Shown: one piece after another, positions 9,577-19,723 of the stretch
How the letters are laid out: each line of letters begins with the position of its first letter
Position numbering within the stretch: the first letter of the stretch is position 1
Assembly (NCBI GenBank): GCA_000720845.1
Contig: JODU01000011.1
Coordinates: 259,899 to 323,898, forward strand
DNA: 64,000 bases
Reading direction: 5' to 3'
Origin: Kitasatospora aureofaciens
GTDB lineage: Bacteria > Actinomycetota > Actinomycetes > Streptomycetales > Streptomycetaceae
Notes under the pieces: generated by a model
What the model saw: only the letters and a program-made list of their open reading frames with translations
Databases searched by the model: none
Told to the model about the DNA's origin: nothing
Program-made: the position numbers and the translations under genes

Positions 9577-10260
9577 ATGCACCTTCCCGCCACGAGGCTC
9601 CTGTCCGTCAACCTGGGACGCGCGAAGGCGGTGCCGTACACGGACCAGCCCGAGGGCGTCACCGGCATCGACAAGCGGCCGGCCGACGGCCCCGTACGGG
9701 TCGCCGCGCCCGGGGCGAAGGGCGACGGGGCGAGCGGCCTGGCCGGCGACACCGTCTGCGACACGCGGCACCACGGCGGCGACGACCAGGCGGTGTACGC
9801 GATGGCGCGCGAGGACCTGGACGCCTGGGAGCGCGAGCTGGGCCGCGAGCTGCCGAACGGCTCGTTCGGCGAGAACCTCACCACCACCGGCCTGGACCTC
9901 GCCGGTGCCCTGATCGGCGAGCGCTGGCGGGTCGGCCCGGAGCTGCTCCTGGAGGTGACGTCCGGACGCATTCCCTGCCGCACCTTCCAGGGCCACATGG
10001 GTGAGCCGCGCTGGGTGAAGCGCTTCACGGAGAAGGGCGCGCCGGGTGCCTACTTCCGCGTCGTCGAACCAGGTGAGATCCGCGCCGGCGACCCGGTCCG
10101 GATCGTGCACCGGCCCGCCCACGAGGTGACGGTGGCCCTGCAGTTCCGCGCGGTGACCACCCAGCGGGAGCTGCTCCCCCGGCTGCTCGCGGCGGGCGAC
10201 GCGCTGCACCCGGAGGCGCTGGCGGCGGCACGCAAGTACGTGGCGCAGTACGGCGGCTAG
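9577..10260 (+). CDS. MOSC-domain protein (YiiM-like)
   Basis: 227 residues from ATG 9577; an in-frame ATG at 9559 is also possible. The 9577 start has no ribosome site, but a TACCGT -10-like hexamer ends 6 bases before it, which fits a leaderless transcript. Blocks DTVCDTRHHGGDDQAVYAMA, GSFGENLTTTG and the conserved Cys in SGRIPCRTF are those of MOSC proteins related to YiiM, which act on molybdenum-cofactor-linked reduction of N-hydroxylated compounds. The exact substrate is unknown. Confidence 0.88.
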   Translation: MHLPATRLLSVNLGRAKAVPYTDQPEGVTGIDKRPADGPVRVAAPGAKGDGASGLAGDTVCDTRHHGGDDQAVYAMAREDLDAWERELGRELPNGSFGENLTTTGLDLAGALIGERWRVGPELLLEVTSGRIPCRTFQGHMGEPRWVKRFTEKGAPGAYFRVVEPGEIRAGDPVRIVHRPAHEVTVALQFRAVTTQRELLPRLLAAGDALHPEALAAARKYVAQYGG

Positions 10261-10321
10261 CGGGGCGGTACGGCGGCCGAGCGAAGCGGACGTGCCCGGT
10301 CCGGGCCCATAACCTTGCGCC

Positions 10322-11095
10322 ATGACAACGGCATTGATTACGGGATCGACGGCGGGCCTCGGCGCCGCGTTCGCGCGTCGGCTGGCGGCCGACGGGCACG
10401 ACCTGGTGCTGGTGGCCCGGGACACCAAGCGGCTGCGCGAACAGGCCACCGAACTGCACGACCGGCACGGCATCGAGGCGGAGGTGCTCACGGCGGACCT
10501 GTCGACGGACGCCGGCATCGACGCGGTGGCCGCCCGGCTGGGGGACCGCAGGAACCCCGTCGACCTGCTGGTCAACAACGCCGGTTTCGGCAACAAGGGC
10601 CGTTTCCTCGACGTGCCCATGGCCGACGAGCTGACCATGCTCAAGGTGCACTGCGAGGCGGTGCTCCGGCTGACCTCGGCGGCCGTGGAGGCGATGCGGG
10701 AGCGGGGCCGCGGCGGTGTCGTCAACGTGGCCTCGGTCGCCGCCTTCGTCCCGCGCGGCACCTACGGCGCCTCCAAGGCGTGGGTCGTGCAGTTCACCCA
10801 GGGCGTGGCGAAGGACCTGGCCGGCAGCGGCGTACGCCTGATGGCCCTGGCCCCGGGCTTCGTACGCACGGAGTTCCACGAACGGGCGGGCATGGGCACG
10901 GACAACATCCCGAACTGGATGTGGCTCGACGCGGACAAGGTCGTCGCGGCGGCCCTCGCCGACCTGTCGCGCGGCAAGTCCGTGTCCATCCCCGACCCCC
11001 GCTACAAGACCCTGATGGGCGCGGCGAAGCTGGTCCCCCGGGGCATGCTGGGCGGGATCACATCCCGGACGGGACGGAAGTACGGGCCGCAGTAG
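10322..11095 (+). CDS. Short-chain dehydrogenase/reductase
   Basis: 257 residues, classical SDR. The cofactor motif TGSTAGLG is at 7-14, NNAG is in LLVNNAGFGNKG, and the catalytic Ser and YGASK lie in VNVASVAAF and GTYGASKAW. Arg34 after the second strand suggests NADP(H) preference. ATG 10322 lies 6 bases after TAACCT, a leaderless arrangement like the upstream MOSC gene. The substrate is unknown. Confidence 0.9.
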   Translation: MTTALITGSTAGLGAAFARRLAADGHDLVLVARDTKRLREQATELHDRHGIEAEVLTADLSTDAGIDAVAARLGDRRNPVDLLVNNAGFGNKGRFLDVPMADELTMLKVHCEAVLRLTSAAVEAMRERGRGGVVNVASVAAFVPRGTYGASKAWVVQFTQGVAKDLAGSGVRLMALAPGFVRTEFHERAGMGTDNIPNWMWLDADKVVAAALADLSRGKSVSIPDPRYKTLMGAAKLVPRGMLGGITSRTGRKYGPQ

Positions 11096-11285
11096 GAGGG
11101 GAGCCGTTGCCCTCGACGGCCGGCACACCGCCGTTGTCCGAGCCGGTGCGGACGAGGAGCGTCACCCGACCGTGTGATCCGGTCCGGTCCTTCCTGAACC
11201 GTGTGCCGGTGCGGCATAGCGTCGAACGGCTGCGCCCGCAGCGGGCGGGAGGTCGCAGGTTCGGCGAGGGAGAGGGCGGCATCGC

Positions 11286-12470
11286 GTGAACGCGGGCACT
11301 GGTGACCGGGGCGAAGTGTTCGTCAACGGCACGGGCAGGGGGCGTACGGACAGAGTGAAGACGGGCCGGGGGCCCCTGACCGGGGGCGGGGCGGTGCTGT
11401 TCTCCGACGCTCCCGGCAGTGGAGTGCCGTCGGCGGCGCCGGCCTCCGTCCCGCCCGCCCGGCCCGGCGGTGTCCCCGCCCGGGCCCGGAAAGCGGAGCG
11501 GTGGGCGAAGGTCGCGCAGCGGATCGTGCCGGACGATCTCCAGCCCGAGGTGCTGCGCCTGGAGCTGACGGAACTCGGGGACGCGTTCCGCGCGTATCAG
11601 CGGCTGCCCGAACCGGACCTCGCGGTCCTCGCCGAACTCCACGACCGCAAGGCCCGTGCCTTCGCCGCATGGGCGGCCGTCACCGGCGACGCGTCCCTGA
11701 GCGAGGAGGCGCAGCGGGCCGAGACGGCCGCGCGGACCACCCGCGAGATGAACGCCAACCGCCGCGGCGTCCCGCTGGACGGGGAGGGGCCGGGCATCGA
11801 GCGGTTGCTGACCCGGGGCCAGGGCATCCAGGCCCGCACGGTGCTGGAGCACCTCCGGGTCGGCTCCCCGCTCCCGGGGGCCGAGGCGCGGCTCGCGGTG
11901 CTCATGCTCACCCTGCGGGCCGCGCGCTCCGGTACCGGCAACGTCACCGGGCAGGACCTCGTCGGCTGGTTGCAGGGCGGCGCCGAGCGGGTGCTCCGGG
12001 AACTGGTCGACGTGGGCTGGCTGCTGCTGCCGGAGGACGTCACCGCCGACGACGCGCTGATGTCCCGGCCCGAGGAACCCGCCCAGATCACGGTGCCCAC
12101 GCTGATTCCCACGCAGCCCCGCCCGTTCTTCTTCGGAAAGGTCACCCGGGCGCGGCTCTCGGGGTGGGCGCAGAAGGTGGTGGGCGACCGGAAGCTGCGG
12201 AAGAAGAAGGCGGGGGCTGCCACCAGGCTCCTCGCGGTGTACACCGCGGCCCACAGCCGTCCCGACGGATGCCTGGGAGGCGTCGGCGAGGACGCCGGTC
12301 CGGCGCTGGACGAGGTGGCCCAGTTCTGCGGCCTGCGGCCCGAGGAGATCGCCGAGCACGCCGGGCTGCTGGTCGCCGCCGGCTGGCTCGCGGAGGAGGC
12401 GGACACCGCCGACGGGCGGCTGCGGGGCCGGCTCGCCGAGCGCGTACTGCCGCTGAGCGGACTGCTGTGA
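11286..12470 (+). CDS. Conserved hypothetical protein with two possible winged-helix segments
   Basis: 394 residues, GTG 11286 behind GAGGGAGAGGG. I do not recognise the family. The first 65 residues are low-complexity Gly/Pro/Ala. Residues 75-160 are charged and helical. Two later segments look alike in layout: one around RLAVLMLTLRAARSGTG then GAERVLRELVDVGWLLLP, the other around RLLAVYTAAHSRPDGCLG then GLLVAAGWLAEE. Each reads as a winged helix, joined by a basic KLRKKKAG stretch. No signal peptide or membrane segment. It may be DNA-binding, but that is inference. Confidence 0.7.
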   Translation: MNAGTGDRGEVFVNGTGRGRTDRVKTGRGPLTGGGAVLFSDAPGSGVPSAAPASVPPARPGGVPARARKAERWAKVAQRIVPDDLQPEVLRLELTELGDAFRAYQRLPEPDLAVLAELHDRKARAFAAWAAVTGDASLSEEAQRAETAARTTREMNANRRGVPLDGEGPGIERLLTRGQGIQARTVLEHLRVGSPLPGAEARLAVLMLTLRAARSGTGNVTGQDLVGWLQGGAERVLRELVDVGWLLLPEDVTADDALMSRPEEPAQITVPTLIPTQPRPFFFGKVTRARLSGWAQKVVGDRKLRKKKAGAATRLLAVYTAAHSRPDGCLGGVGEDAGPALDEVAQFCGLRPEEIAEHAGLLVAAGWLAEEADTADGRLRGRLAERVLPLSGLL

Positions 12471-12536
12471 CGGCTCGTCGCTGAGGTTCGTCAGGGGCAT
12501 CGCCCAAAGGGGGCACCGGAACCGGCACACGAGAAG

Positions 12537-12574
12537 AACGGTGCCCGGCCCCCCGCAGGGGGCCGGGCACCGTT
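12537..12574. terminator. Terminator between groEL1 and the convergent unknown gene
   Basis: Very strong stem GTGCCCGGCCCCC / GGGGGCCGGGCAC with a CGCA-type loop (12541-12570), extended by AACG/CGTT. It lies between the convergent stops and could serve both strands. Confidence 0.9.
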
Positions 12575-12599
12575 CGCTCAGCTCAGCTCAGCGCAGCGC

Positions 12600-14258
<1,659 letters not shown>

Positions 14259-14341
14259 TTATACGGCAACTGCGCCCCCGACGCCCGGCTTTTTATGGTC
14301 GCGGGAGCCAGGGGCGCAGCTGGAAAGCAAGGTGCTTCGGT

Positions 14342-14367
14342 GAAGTGAAGAGCTACTTCGCCACTTC
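14342..14367 (-). other. Small hairpin at the end of groES
   Basis: GAAGTG (14342-14347) and CACTTC (14362-14367) form a 6-bp stem touching the groES stop codon in the long groES-groEL1 spacer. It could protect or process the mRNA; it is weak as a terminator. Confidence 0.35.
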
Positions 14368-14675
14368 TACTTCTCGACGATCGCGAGCACGTCGCGGGCC
14401 GAGAGGACGAGGTACTCCTCGCCGTTGTACTTCACCTCGGTGCCGCCGTACTTGCTGTAGAGCACGACGTCGCCGACGCTGACGTCGAGCGGAAGACGGT
14501 TGCCGTCCTCGAAGCGGCCCGGGCCCACGGCCAGGACGACGCCCTCCTGGGGCTTCTCCTTGGCGGTGTCCGGAATGACCAGGCCCGAAGCCGTGGTCTG
14601 CTCGGCGTCGAGCGGCTGGACCACGATGCGGTCCTCGAGCGGCTTGATGGCAACCTTGGAGCTGGCGGTCGTCAC
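14367..14675 (-). CDS. groES: Co-chaperonin GroES (10 kDa)
   Basis: 102 residues, the normal length. It begins [19 protein letters not shown] from GTG 14675, with GGGGGAGG upstream. The mobile loop ([19 protein letters not shown]) that binds GroEL is present. First gene of the groES-groEL1 operon, directly downstream of two CIRCE operators. Confidence 0.98.
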   Translation of the reverse strand: MTTASSKVAIKPLEDRIVVQPLDAEQTTASGLVIPDTAKEKPQEGVVLAVGPGRFEDGNRLPLDVSVGDVVLYSKYGGTEVKYNGEEYLVLSARDVLAIVEK

Positions 14676-14774
14676 GATCCGACCTCCCCCTTCGGAGATC
14701 TCACGGGGTTAACTGTCTGAGGTGGCGACCAGGTCGATCCGTCGTCGCGGGTGCCGGACCTGCCCGTCGCTGTG

Positions 14775-14801
14775 TTGGCACTCTCCGGTGGGGAGTGCCA
14801 G
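14775..14801. promoter_or_regulatory. CIRCE operator 1 (HrcA-type)
   Basis: TTGGCACTC-N9-GAGTGCCAG, a near-perfect CIRCE inverted repeat (consensus TTAGCACTC-N9-GAGTGCTAA), placed downstream of the groES promoter start region. Confidence 0.95.
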
Positions 14802-14806
14802 AGCCG

Positions 14807-14836
14807 AGACTATGACCGCGGTTAGCACTCGGTCAA
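14807..14836 (-). promoter_or_regulatory. Housekeeping promoter of groES-groEL1
   Basis: Minus strand TTGACC (14831-14836), 18 bases, TAGTCT (14807-14812). The -35 hexamer lies inside the spacer of CIRCE 2 and the start region runs into CIRCE 1, so HrcA binding would block it. Confidence 0.75.
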
Positions 14837-14848
14837 GCGGAGTGCCAA
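14822..14848. promoter_or_regulatory. CIRCE operator 2 (HrcA-type)
   Basis: TTAGCACTC-N9-GAGTGCCAA overlapping the -35 of the groES promoter. The two CIRCE elements start 47 bp apart. Confidence 0.95.
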
Positions 14849-14924
14849 TGCCGGCGGCGCGTCGGCGGAGATTTTCGGGTGAACGCCGGGTCGTGGAGGG
14901 CACCCGGCACGGGTGTAGGCGTCG

Positions 14925-14997
14925 CCGGGGGCCGCCGCCCCCAGACCCCCGCTTTCGGCCCCGACGGCCTCGTGCTCGAACGCCGGACGGGCTGTGG
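14925..14997. repeat. Streptomyces-type intergenic repeat beside the deacetylase genes
   Basis: The stretch containing GCCGCCCCCAGACCCCCGC and ending near ACGCCGGACGGGCTG resembles a sequence I remember as recurring between genes in many Streptomyces genomes. Only one copy is in this window, so the call rests on memory. With the CIRCE/promoter block it fills the 322-bp gap between groES and the deacetylase gene. Confidence 0.4.
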
Positions 14998-15738
14998 CTA
15001 CAGGTACTTTTCCAAGTTGCCCACCGTCAGCCCCTGCTCCTCGATCGTCTCCAGCAGGCGTGCCGTGCGGGCCGCCAGGTTCGCGGCCGTCGGGTGGTCC
15101 GGGTCCACGGCCACGATGTCGCCGGGGTGGAGGCGGTGGTCGCCGCGCGTGTACGTGAGGGCGCCCTCGGCGTCGAGGGTGGCGCGCCACAGGACGAGGG
15201 CCGTGATGCCGCAGTCGGCGGCGGCGCGCAGGGTCGTGGTGTCGTACGTGCCGTGCGGCGGGCGGAAGAGGTGGGCGCGGACGCCGAAGCGCGACTGGAG
15301 CTTGGTCTGCTGGCCGCAGATCTCGGCGCGCTGGCCGGTGTACGGCAGGCCGCGCAGGGAGCGGTGGTCGAGCGTGTGGTTCTGCAGGCTCGCACCGAAC
15401 GGACGCAGCCGGGCGAGGTCGCCGTACGCCGGTCCGGCGACGGTGTCGGTGAGGAACAGGGTGACCGGGAGGCGGCGCTCGCGGACCAGGCCGGTGAAGG
15501 CGGGGTCGCGCCCGGCGCCGTCGTCGTACGTGAGGAAGACGACCCGGTCGGTGGTGCGGACGTGGTCGACGACGGGCGGCAGGGTCCGGCCCCGGTCGGC
15601 GTCCCTGCCGCTCTTCTGGGCCGGGTCCCCGGCCGCCGCCGCGTGCGGGACGGGGGCGGCCGGCCGGTCGCAGGCGGCGAGCGGGAGCAGCAGGGCGGCC
15701 AGGGCGGCGCCGGCCGGGCGGAACCGCCCTCGCCTCAC
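14998..15738 (-). CDS. Polysaccharide deacetylase-family lipoprotein (downstream copy)
   Basis: 246 residues from GTG 15738, whose first bases overlap the stop of the upstream deacetylase (GTGA, 4 nt), so translation is coupled. Signal peptide with lipobox LAAC. NodB-fold motifs: TYDDG for the usual TFDDG, NHTLDH with the two metal His, and RPPHGTYD. Such enzymes remove N-acetyl groups from peptidoglycan or other GlcNAc polymers outside the membrane. It is a shorter relative of the neighbour, and both end in a Leu-Glu-x-Tyr-Leu sequence. Confidence 0.88.
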   Translation of the reverse strand: MRRGRFRPAGAALAALLLPLAACDRPAAPVPHAAAAGDPAQKSGRDADRGRTLPPVVDHVRTTDRVVFLTYDDGAGRDPAFTGLVRERRLPVTLFLTDTVAGPAYGDLARLRPFGASLQNHTLDHRSLRGLPYTGQRAEICGQQTKLQSRFGVRAHLFRPPHGTYDTTTLRAAADCGITALVLWRATLDAEGALTYTRGDHRLHPGDIVAVDPDHPTAANLAARTARLLETIEEQGLTVGNLEKYL

Positions 15739-16655
15739 AGGTAGTCCTCCAGGCGGGCGACCGCGTACCCGTCGGCGGTGATCCGGTCCAGGAAGCGGCG
15801 GACCATGTCGGTCATCGTGCCGTCCCAGTCGTCGGTGCCCCGGAAGTGGGTGAGGACGATGTCGCCGGGGTGCAGGTCCTGGTCCCACTCGCGGTACTCC
15901 CAGTGGTCGACGTACACCTCCTCGCTCCAGATCGGGGCGTACTCGATGCCGCAGGACTTGGCGGCGCGCAGGGTGTCGCCGTCGTAGTTGCCGTAGGGCG
16001 GGCGGAAGAGGACGGGGCGCTTGCCGTAGTGCTTCTCCATGACGTCCTGCATGCCGCAGATCTCCCGCTTCTGCTCCTCGTAGGAGAGCGCGGGCAGGTA
16101 GGGGTGGCTCAGGGTGTGGTTGTTGAGGGTGACGCCGCGGGCCTGCATCTTCTTGAAGTAGCCGTAGTCGTCCTTGATCTCCTCGTCGGTGAGGAAGACG
16201 GTGTACGGGATCTTCAGCTCGCTCATCATCTTCAGGAACGCCGGGTCCTTCTCGGCGCCGTCGTCGATGGTGAGGAAGACGACCTTCTCCTTGGTGGGCA
16301 CCGTGGTGAAGACCGGAGGGAGGTCGTCCTCCTCCTGGCCGTCGACCTCGAAGCCCTCGCGGGGCTTGATCTCCGGCTTCTTCTCGGGGGGTGCGGGGGC
16401 CGTCAGCGGGACCCTCTTGAGGTCCCAGCGCTTGGCGGCGGCGGCCAGCGCGGCCCGGGCCTCACGCGCCTTCGCCGCGCCGTCGACCGCGCGGGCCGGG
16501 GGCGCCTGCTGGCCGGGGGCACCCCGCACCTCGGGGGCGTCGTCCTGCGCGCAGCCGGCGGCGAGGGCGGCGACGGCGAGAACGGCGGTGGCACGAGGCA
16601 CCCGGGACAGGCGACGCGACGCCCGACTTTTGTCATTTTGTACGACTGCTCGCAT
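15735..16655 (-). CDS. Polysaccharide deacetylase-family lipoprotein (upstream copy)
   Basis: 306 residues from ATG 16655. Lipoprotein signal ending LAAGC, then about 75 residues of Ala/Pro/charged linker, then a NodB domain: FLTIDDGAEKDPAF, NNHTLSHPYL, LFRPPYGNYDGDTL and LHPGDIVLTHF. The first Asp, metal His pair and the Arg-Pro-Pro-Tyr loop are present, so activity is likely. It forms a two-gene operon with the downstream paralogue and is divergent from the methyltransferase gene (90 bp). Confidence 0.9.
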   Translation of the reverse strand: MRAVVQNDKSRASRRLSRVPRATAVLAVAALAAGCAQDDAPEVRGAPGQQAPPARAVDGAAKAREARAALAAAAKRWDLKRVPLTAPAPPEKKPEIKPREGFEVDGQEEDDLPPVFTTVPTKEKVVFLTIDDGAEKDPAFLKMMSELKIPYTVFLTDEEIKDDYGYFKKMQARGVTLNNHTLSHPYLPALSYEEQKREICGMQDVMEKHYGKRPVLFRPPYGNYDGDTLRAAKSCGIEYAPIWSEEVYVDHWEYREWDQDLHPGDIVLTHFRGTDDWDGTMTDMVRRFLDRITADGYAVARLEDYL

Positions 16656-16745
16656 GGTGCCGGATCCTCGCAGTCACCGGCCGCCGAGCCCGGCACGACA
16701 CCGCGCCGCAGGCACACCGTCCACCGACTGGCCCACAATGAGTCG

Positions 16746-17936
16746 GTGAACGACCTGGACTCCTTCCGCGCCCTGCTCGCCCCCGAAGGCCGCGCGCTCC
16801 TCGACGAGGTCCGCGACACCGACCCCGCGCGGGAGTTGGCGGTCGCGACCCGGCTGCGGCGCACGCATCCCGCCGGGCTGGTCTCGGCGGCTCTCGGGCA
16901 GGCGCGGCTGCGGCAGCGCGCGGTGGCGAAGTTCGGGGCCGAGGACGCCGGACGGATGCTCTTCACGCCCAACGGGGTCGAGCAGTCGACGCGCGCGAGT
17001 GTGGCGGCGTACCGGGCCGAGTGCCTCCAGGCGCTCGGGGTGCGGGCCGTCGCCGACCTGTGCTGCGGGATCGGTGGCGACGCGATCGCGTTCGCCCGCG
17101 CCGGGATCCGGGTCCTCGCCGTCGACCGGGATCCGCTGACCTGTGCGGCAGCCCGCGCCAACGCCGACGCGCTCGGTCTCGCCGACCTGATCGAGGTGCG
17201 TGAGGCCGATGTGACGGAGGTGGACACGGCCGGGTACGACGCCGTGTTCGTGGACCCCGCCCGGCGTTCCTCCAAGCGCGGCCGGATCTTCGATCCGGAG
17301 GCCTACTCCCCTCCCCTGTCCTGGGCCGTGTCCGCCGCGCTCGGTGCACCGCTCGGACTGCTGAAGATCGCGCCCGGCATTCCGCACGAGGCGATCCCCC
17401 CGGAAGCGACGGCCGAGTGGGTCTCGGACGGCGGGGACGTCAAGGAGGCGATGCTGTGGTTCGGCCCGGACGTGACGCCGGGGGCGCGGCGGGCGACGCT
17501 GCTGCCCGCCGGAGCGGGGATCCACGCGACCCCCGCGACCATGCTCCCGGACCCCGGGGTCCGGCCGGTCGGCAGGTACCTGTACGAGCCGGACGGCGCC
17601 GTCATCCGCGCCCACCTGGTCGCCGAGGTGGCCGACGAACTGGACGGCGGGCTGATCGACCCGACCATCGCCTACGTCACCGCCGACGAACGGCACAGCA
17701 CGCCCTACGCCACCGCCTACGAGATCACCGACCGGATGCCGTTCAACGTCAAGAAGCTGAAGGCGCTGCTGCGGGAGCGCGGGGTCGGGACGCTGACCGT
17801 GAAGAAGCGGGGCTCGGCGGTCGAGCCGGAGGAACTGCGGAAGAAGGTCAAGCCGCAGGGCCCGAACGCCGCGACCGTGTTCCTGACCCGGGTCGCGGGG
17901 GCGCCGACGATGCTGATCGGGCACCCGGCGCGTTAA
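16746..17936 (+). CDS. SAM-dependent methyltransferase with THUMP-like C-terminal domain
   Basis: 396 residues from GTG 16746; CACAAT ends 6 bases earlier and no ribosome site is seen, so it may be leaderless. The Rossmann methyltransferase core has DLCCGIGGDAIAFARAG and AVDRDPLTC. The motif IV region VFVDPARRSSKRGRIFDP resembles nucleic-acid base methyltransferases. The C-terminus (VKKLKALLRERGVGTLTVKK) matches the THUMP-like domain found with it. RNA methylation is the likely role; the target is unknown. Its stop overlaps that of the convergent sigma factor by 4 bases. Confidence 0.82.
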   Translation: MNDLDSFRALLAPEGRALLDEVRDTDPARELAVATRLRRTHPAGLVSAALGQARLRQRAVAKFGAEDAGRMLFTPNGVEQSTRASVAAYRAECLQALGVRAVADLCCGIGGDAIAFARAGIRVLAVDRDPLTCAAARANADALGLADLIEVREADVTEVDTAGYDAVFVDPARRSSKRGRIFDPEAYSPPLSWAVSAALGAPLGLLKIAPGIPHEAIPPEATAEWVSDGGDVKEAMLWFGPDVTPGARRATLLPAGAGIHATPATMLPDPGVRPVGRYLYEPDGAVIRAHLVAEVADELDGGLIDPTIAYVTADERHSTPYATAYEITDRMPFNVKKLKALLRERGVGTLTVKKRGSAVEPEELRKKVKPQGPNAATVFLTRVAGAPTMLIGHPAR

Positions 17937-19189
17937 CCGGTCGCCTCCTGCCCGCGGCGCAGCAGGAGTGCGCGTTCGCGGGTGTTGCGGGTCAGGGACG
18001 CCGCCCGTTCGAACTCCGCGCGGGCCTCGGCCGTGCGGCCCAGGCGGAGCAGGAGGTCGCCGCGGACGCTGGGGAGCAGGTGGTAGCCGCGCAGGGCGGG
18101 TTCGGCGGCGAGGGCGTCGACGAGGGCCAGGGCGGGGGCCGGGCCCTCGGCCATGGAGACGGCGACCGCGCGGTTGAGTTCGACGACCGGGGACGGGGCG
18201 CGGGCCGCGAGCAGGCCGTAGAGCGTGGCGATGCGGGGCCAGTCCGTCTCCTCGTACGTGTAGGCCGTCGCGTGGCAGGCGGCGATCGCGGCCTGGAGGA
18301 CGTACGGGCCCGGGGCGCCGGAGCCGGAGGTGGCGCCGGCGTGGTCGAGGGCGGTGAGGCCGCGGGCGATGAGCAGGCGGTTCCAGCGGTGGCGGTTCTG
18401 GTGCTCCAGGAGGACGGGCTCGCCGTCGGGGCCGGTGCGGGCGGCGGTGCGGGAGGACTGGAACTCCAGCAGCGCGGTCAGGCCGTGGACCTCCGGTTCC
18501 TTCGGCATCAGGGCGGACAGGACGCGGGCCAGGCGCAGGGCGTCCTCGCACAGGGCGGGGCGGAGCCAGTCGTCGCCCGCGGTGGCCGCGTACCCCTCGT
18601 TGAAGATCAGGTAGATGACCTCCAGGACCGAGCCGAGGCGGGCCGCGCGGTCGGGGCCGTACGGCACCTCGAAGCCGATGTTCTTCCTGGCCAGGGTGCG
18701 TTTGGCGCGCACGATGCGCTGGGCGACCGTCGGCTCGGGGACGAGGCAGGCGCGGGCGATCTCCGGCGTGGTCAGTCCGCCGAGCAGGCGGAGGGTGAGG
18801 GCGATGCGGGCCTCGGCGGACAGCACGGGGTGGCAGGCGGTGAAGACCAGGCGCAGCAGGTCGTCGTCGATGTCCTCGGGGTCGGCCAGCTCCCCGGGCG
18901 GGGGCGCCGACGCGGGCAGGTCCCGGCCGATCTCCGCGAGCTTGCGGGCGTAGGTCTCCCGGCGCCGGATCAGGTCGACGGCGCGGCGGCGGGCGGTGGC
19001 CATGAGCCAGGCGCCCGGGTTGTCGGGCACGCCGTCCCGGGGCCACTGCTCCACGGCCGCGACCAGGGCGTCCTGGGTGAGTTCCTCGGCGATGCCGACG
19101 TCCCGGACGAGCCGGGCCACGCCGGCGATGACGCGGGGCGACTCCAGCCGGAAGACGGTTTCGAGGGCGGCGGTGGGCTGCGGTTCCAC
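17933..19189 (-). CDS. ECF42-group RNA polymerase sigma factor with C-terminal repeat domain
   Basis: About 418 residues if GTG 19189 is the start; an upstream TTG at 19225 would add 12. Sigma-2 (FRLESPRVIAGVARLVRDVG then AWLMATARRRAVDLIRR) and sigma-4 (LRLLGGLTTPEIARACLVP) fill the first 185 residues. The remaining 230 are a helical TPR-like extension (YVLQAAIAACHATAYTYEETDW, VELNRAVAVSMAEGPAPAL). This layout is ECF42, which lacks an anti-sigma factor and is usually encoded beside a DGPF protein, as here. The extension is needed for activity in a studied Streptomyces member (from memory). Confidence 0.9.
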   Translation of the reverse strand: MEPQPTAALETVFRLESPRVIAGVARLVRDVGIAEELTQDALVAAVEQWPRDGVPDNPGAWLMATARRRAVDLIRRRETYARKLAEIGRDLPASAPPPGELADPEDIDDDLLRLVFTACHPVLSAEARIALTLRLLGGLTTPEIARACLVPEPTVAQRIVRAKRTLARKNIGFEVPYGPDRAARLGSVLEVIYLIFNEGYAATAGDDWLRPALCEDALRLARVLSALMPKEPEVHGLTALLEFQSSRTAARTGPDGEPVLLEHQNRHRWNRLLIARGLTALDHAGATSGSGAPGPYVLQAAIAACHATAYTYEETDWPRIATLYGLLAARAPSPVVELNRAVAVSMAEGPAPALALVDALAAEPALRGYHLLPSVRGDLLLRLGRTAEARAEFERAASLTRNTRERALLLRRGQEATG

Positions 19190-19253
19190 AGCCCACCATG
19201 CAACACCCTCGGGGCGCCGGGGCAAAACGGGACGCGGTCCGCCCCGCGTCGGC

Positions 19254-19607
19254 TCAGCCCTCCATCAGCTGCCGCACCTCGCAGGTCACCGTCCAGTACT
19301 CCTCGTGCGTCTTCAGGAACCGCTTGGTCCACTCGATCGCCTCGGCCTGGTCCTTGGCCTGGAGGAGGGCGTAGCCGCCGATGACCTCCTTGGTCTCGGT
19401 GAAGGGTCCGTCGGTGACGGAGAGCTGTCCGCCCTCGTAGTGGACGCGGGTGCCCTGGGCGGTGGGGGTCAGGCCGGCCGTGTCCAGCAGGACGCCGGCC
19501 TTGGTCATCTCCTCCATCAGCTTCTCCATCCGCTGCACCAGCTCGGGGCTGGGGCCGCCGGGGGTGTCGGTCTCCTCGATGCGGATGAGCGACAGGTAGC
19601 GGGGCAT
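19254..19607 (-). CDS. DGPF/YCII-domain protein, partner of the ECF42 sigma factor
   Basis: 117 residues from ATG 19607 with GAGGAG upstream. The signature VTDGPFTETKEVIGGYALLQ gives the family its name; the fold is a small ferredoxin-like YCII domain. It lies 64 bp upstream of the sigma gene on the same strand, so the two are probably co-transcribed. The DGPF proteins are typical targets of ECF42 sigma factors. Biochemical role unknown. Confidence 0.9.
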   Translation of the reverse strand: MPRYLSLIRIEETDTPGGPSPELVQRMEKLMEEMTKAGVLLDTAGLTPTAQGTRVHYEGGQLSVTDGPFTETKEVIGGYALLQAKDQAEAIEWTKRFLKTHEEYWTVTCEVRQLMEG

Positions 19608-19723
19608 GGTGACTCCTCGGGGTGGCCGGTTCCGCGGCCGGGTTCCTTCCCGGCCTCTCACCCCTTGCGTCGAACGGGCGGGCCCCGGATCGACACCCGC
19701 CCCGAGATTTCCCGAGGAATCCC

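Noticed and set aside
19190..19225. TTG start for the ECF42 gene
   Set aside because: Possible but rare codon; GTG 19189 gives the usual N-terminus of the group. Neither has a strong ribosome site, so some doubt remains.
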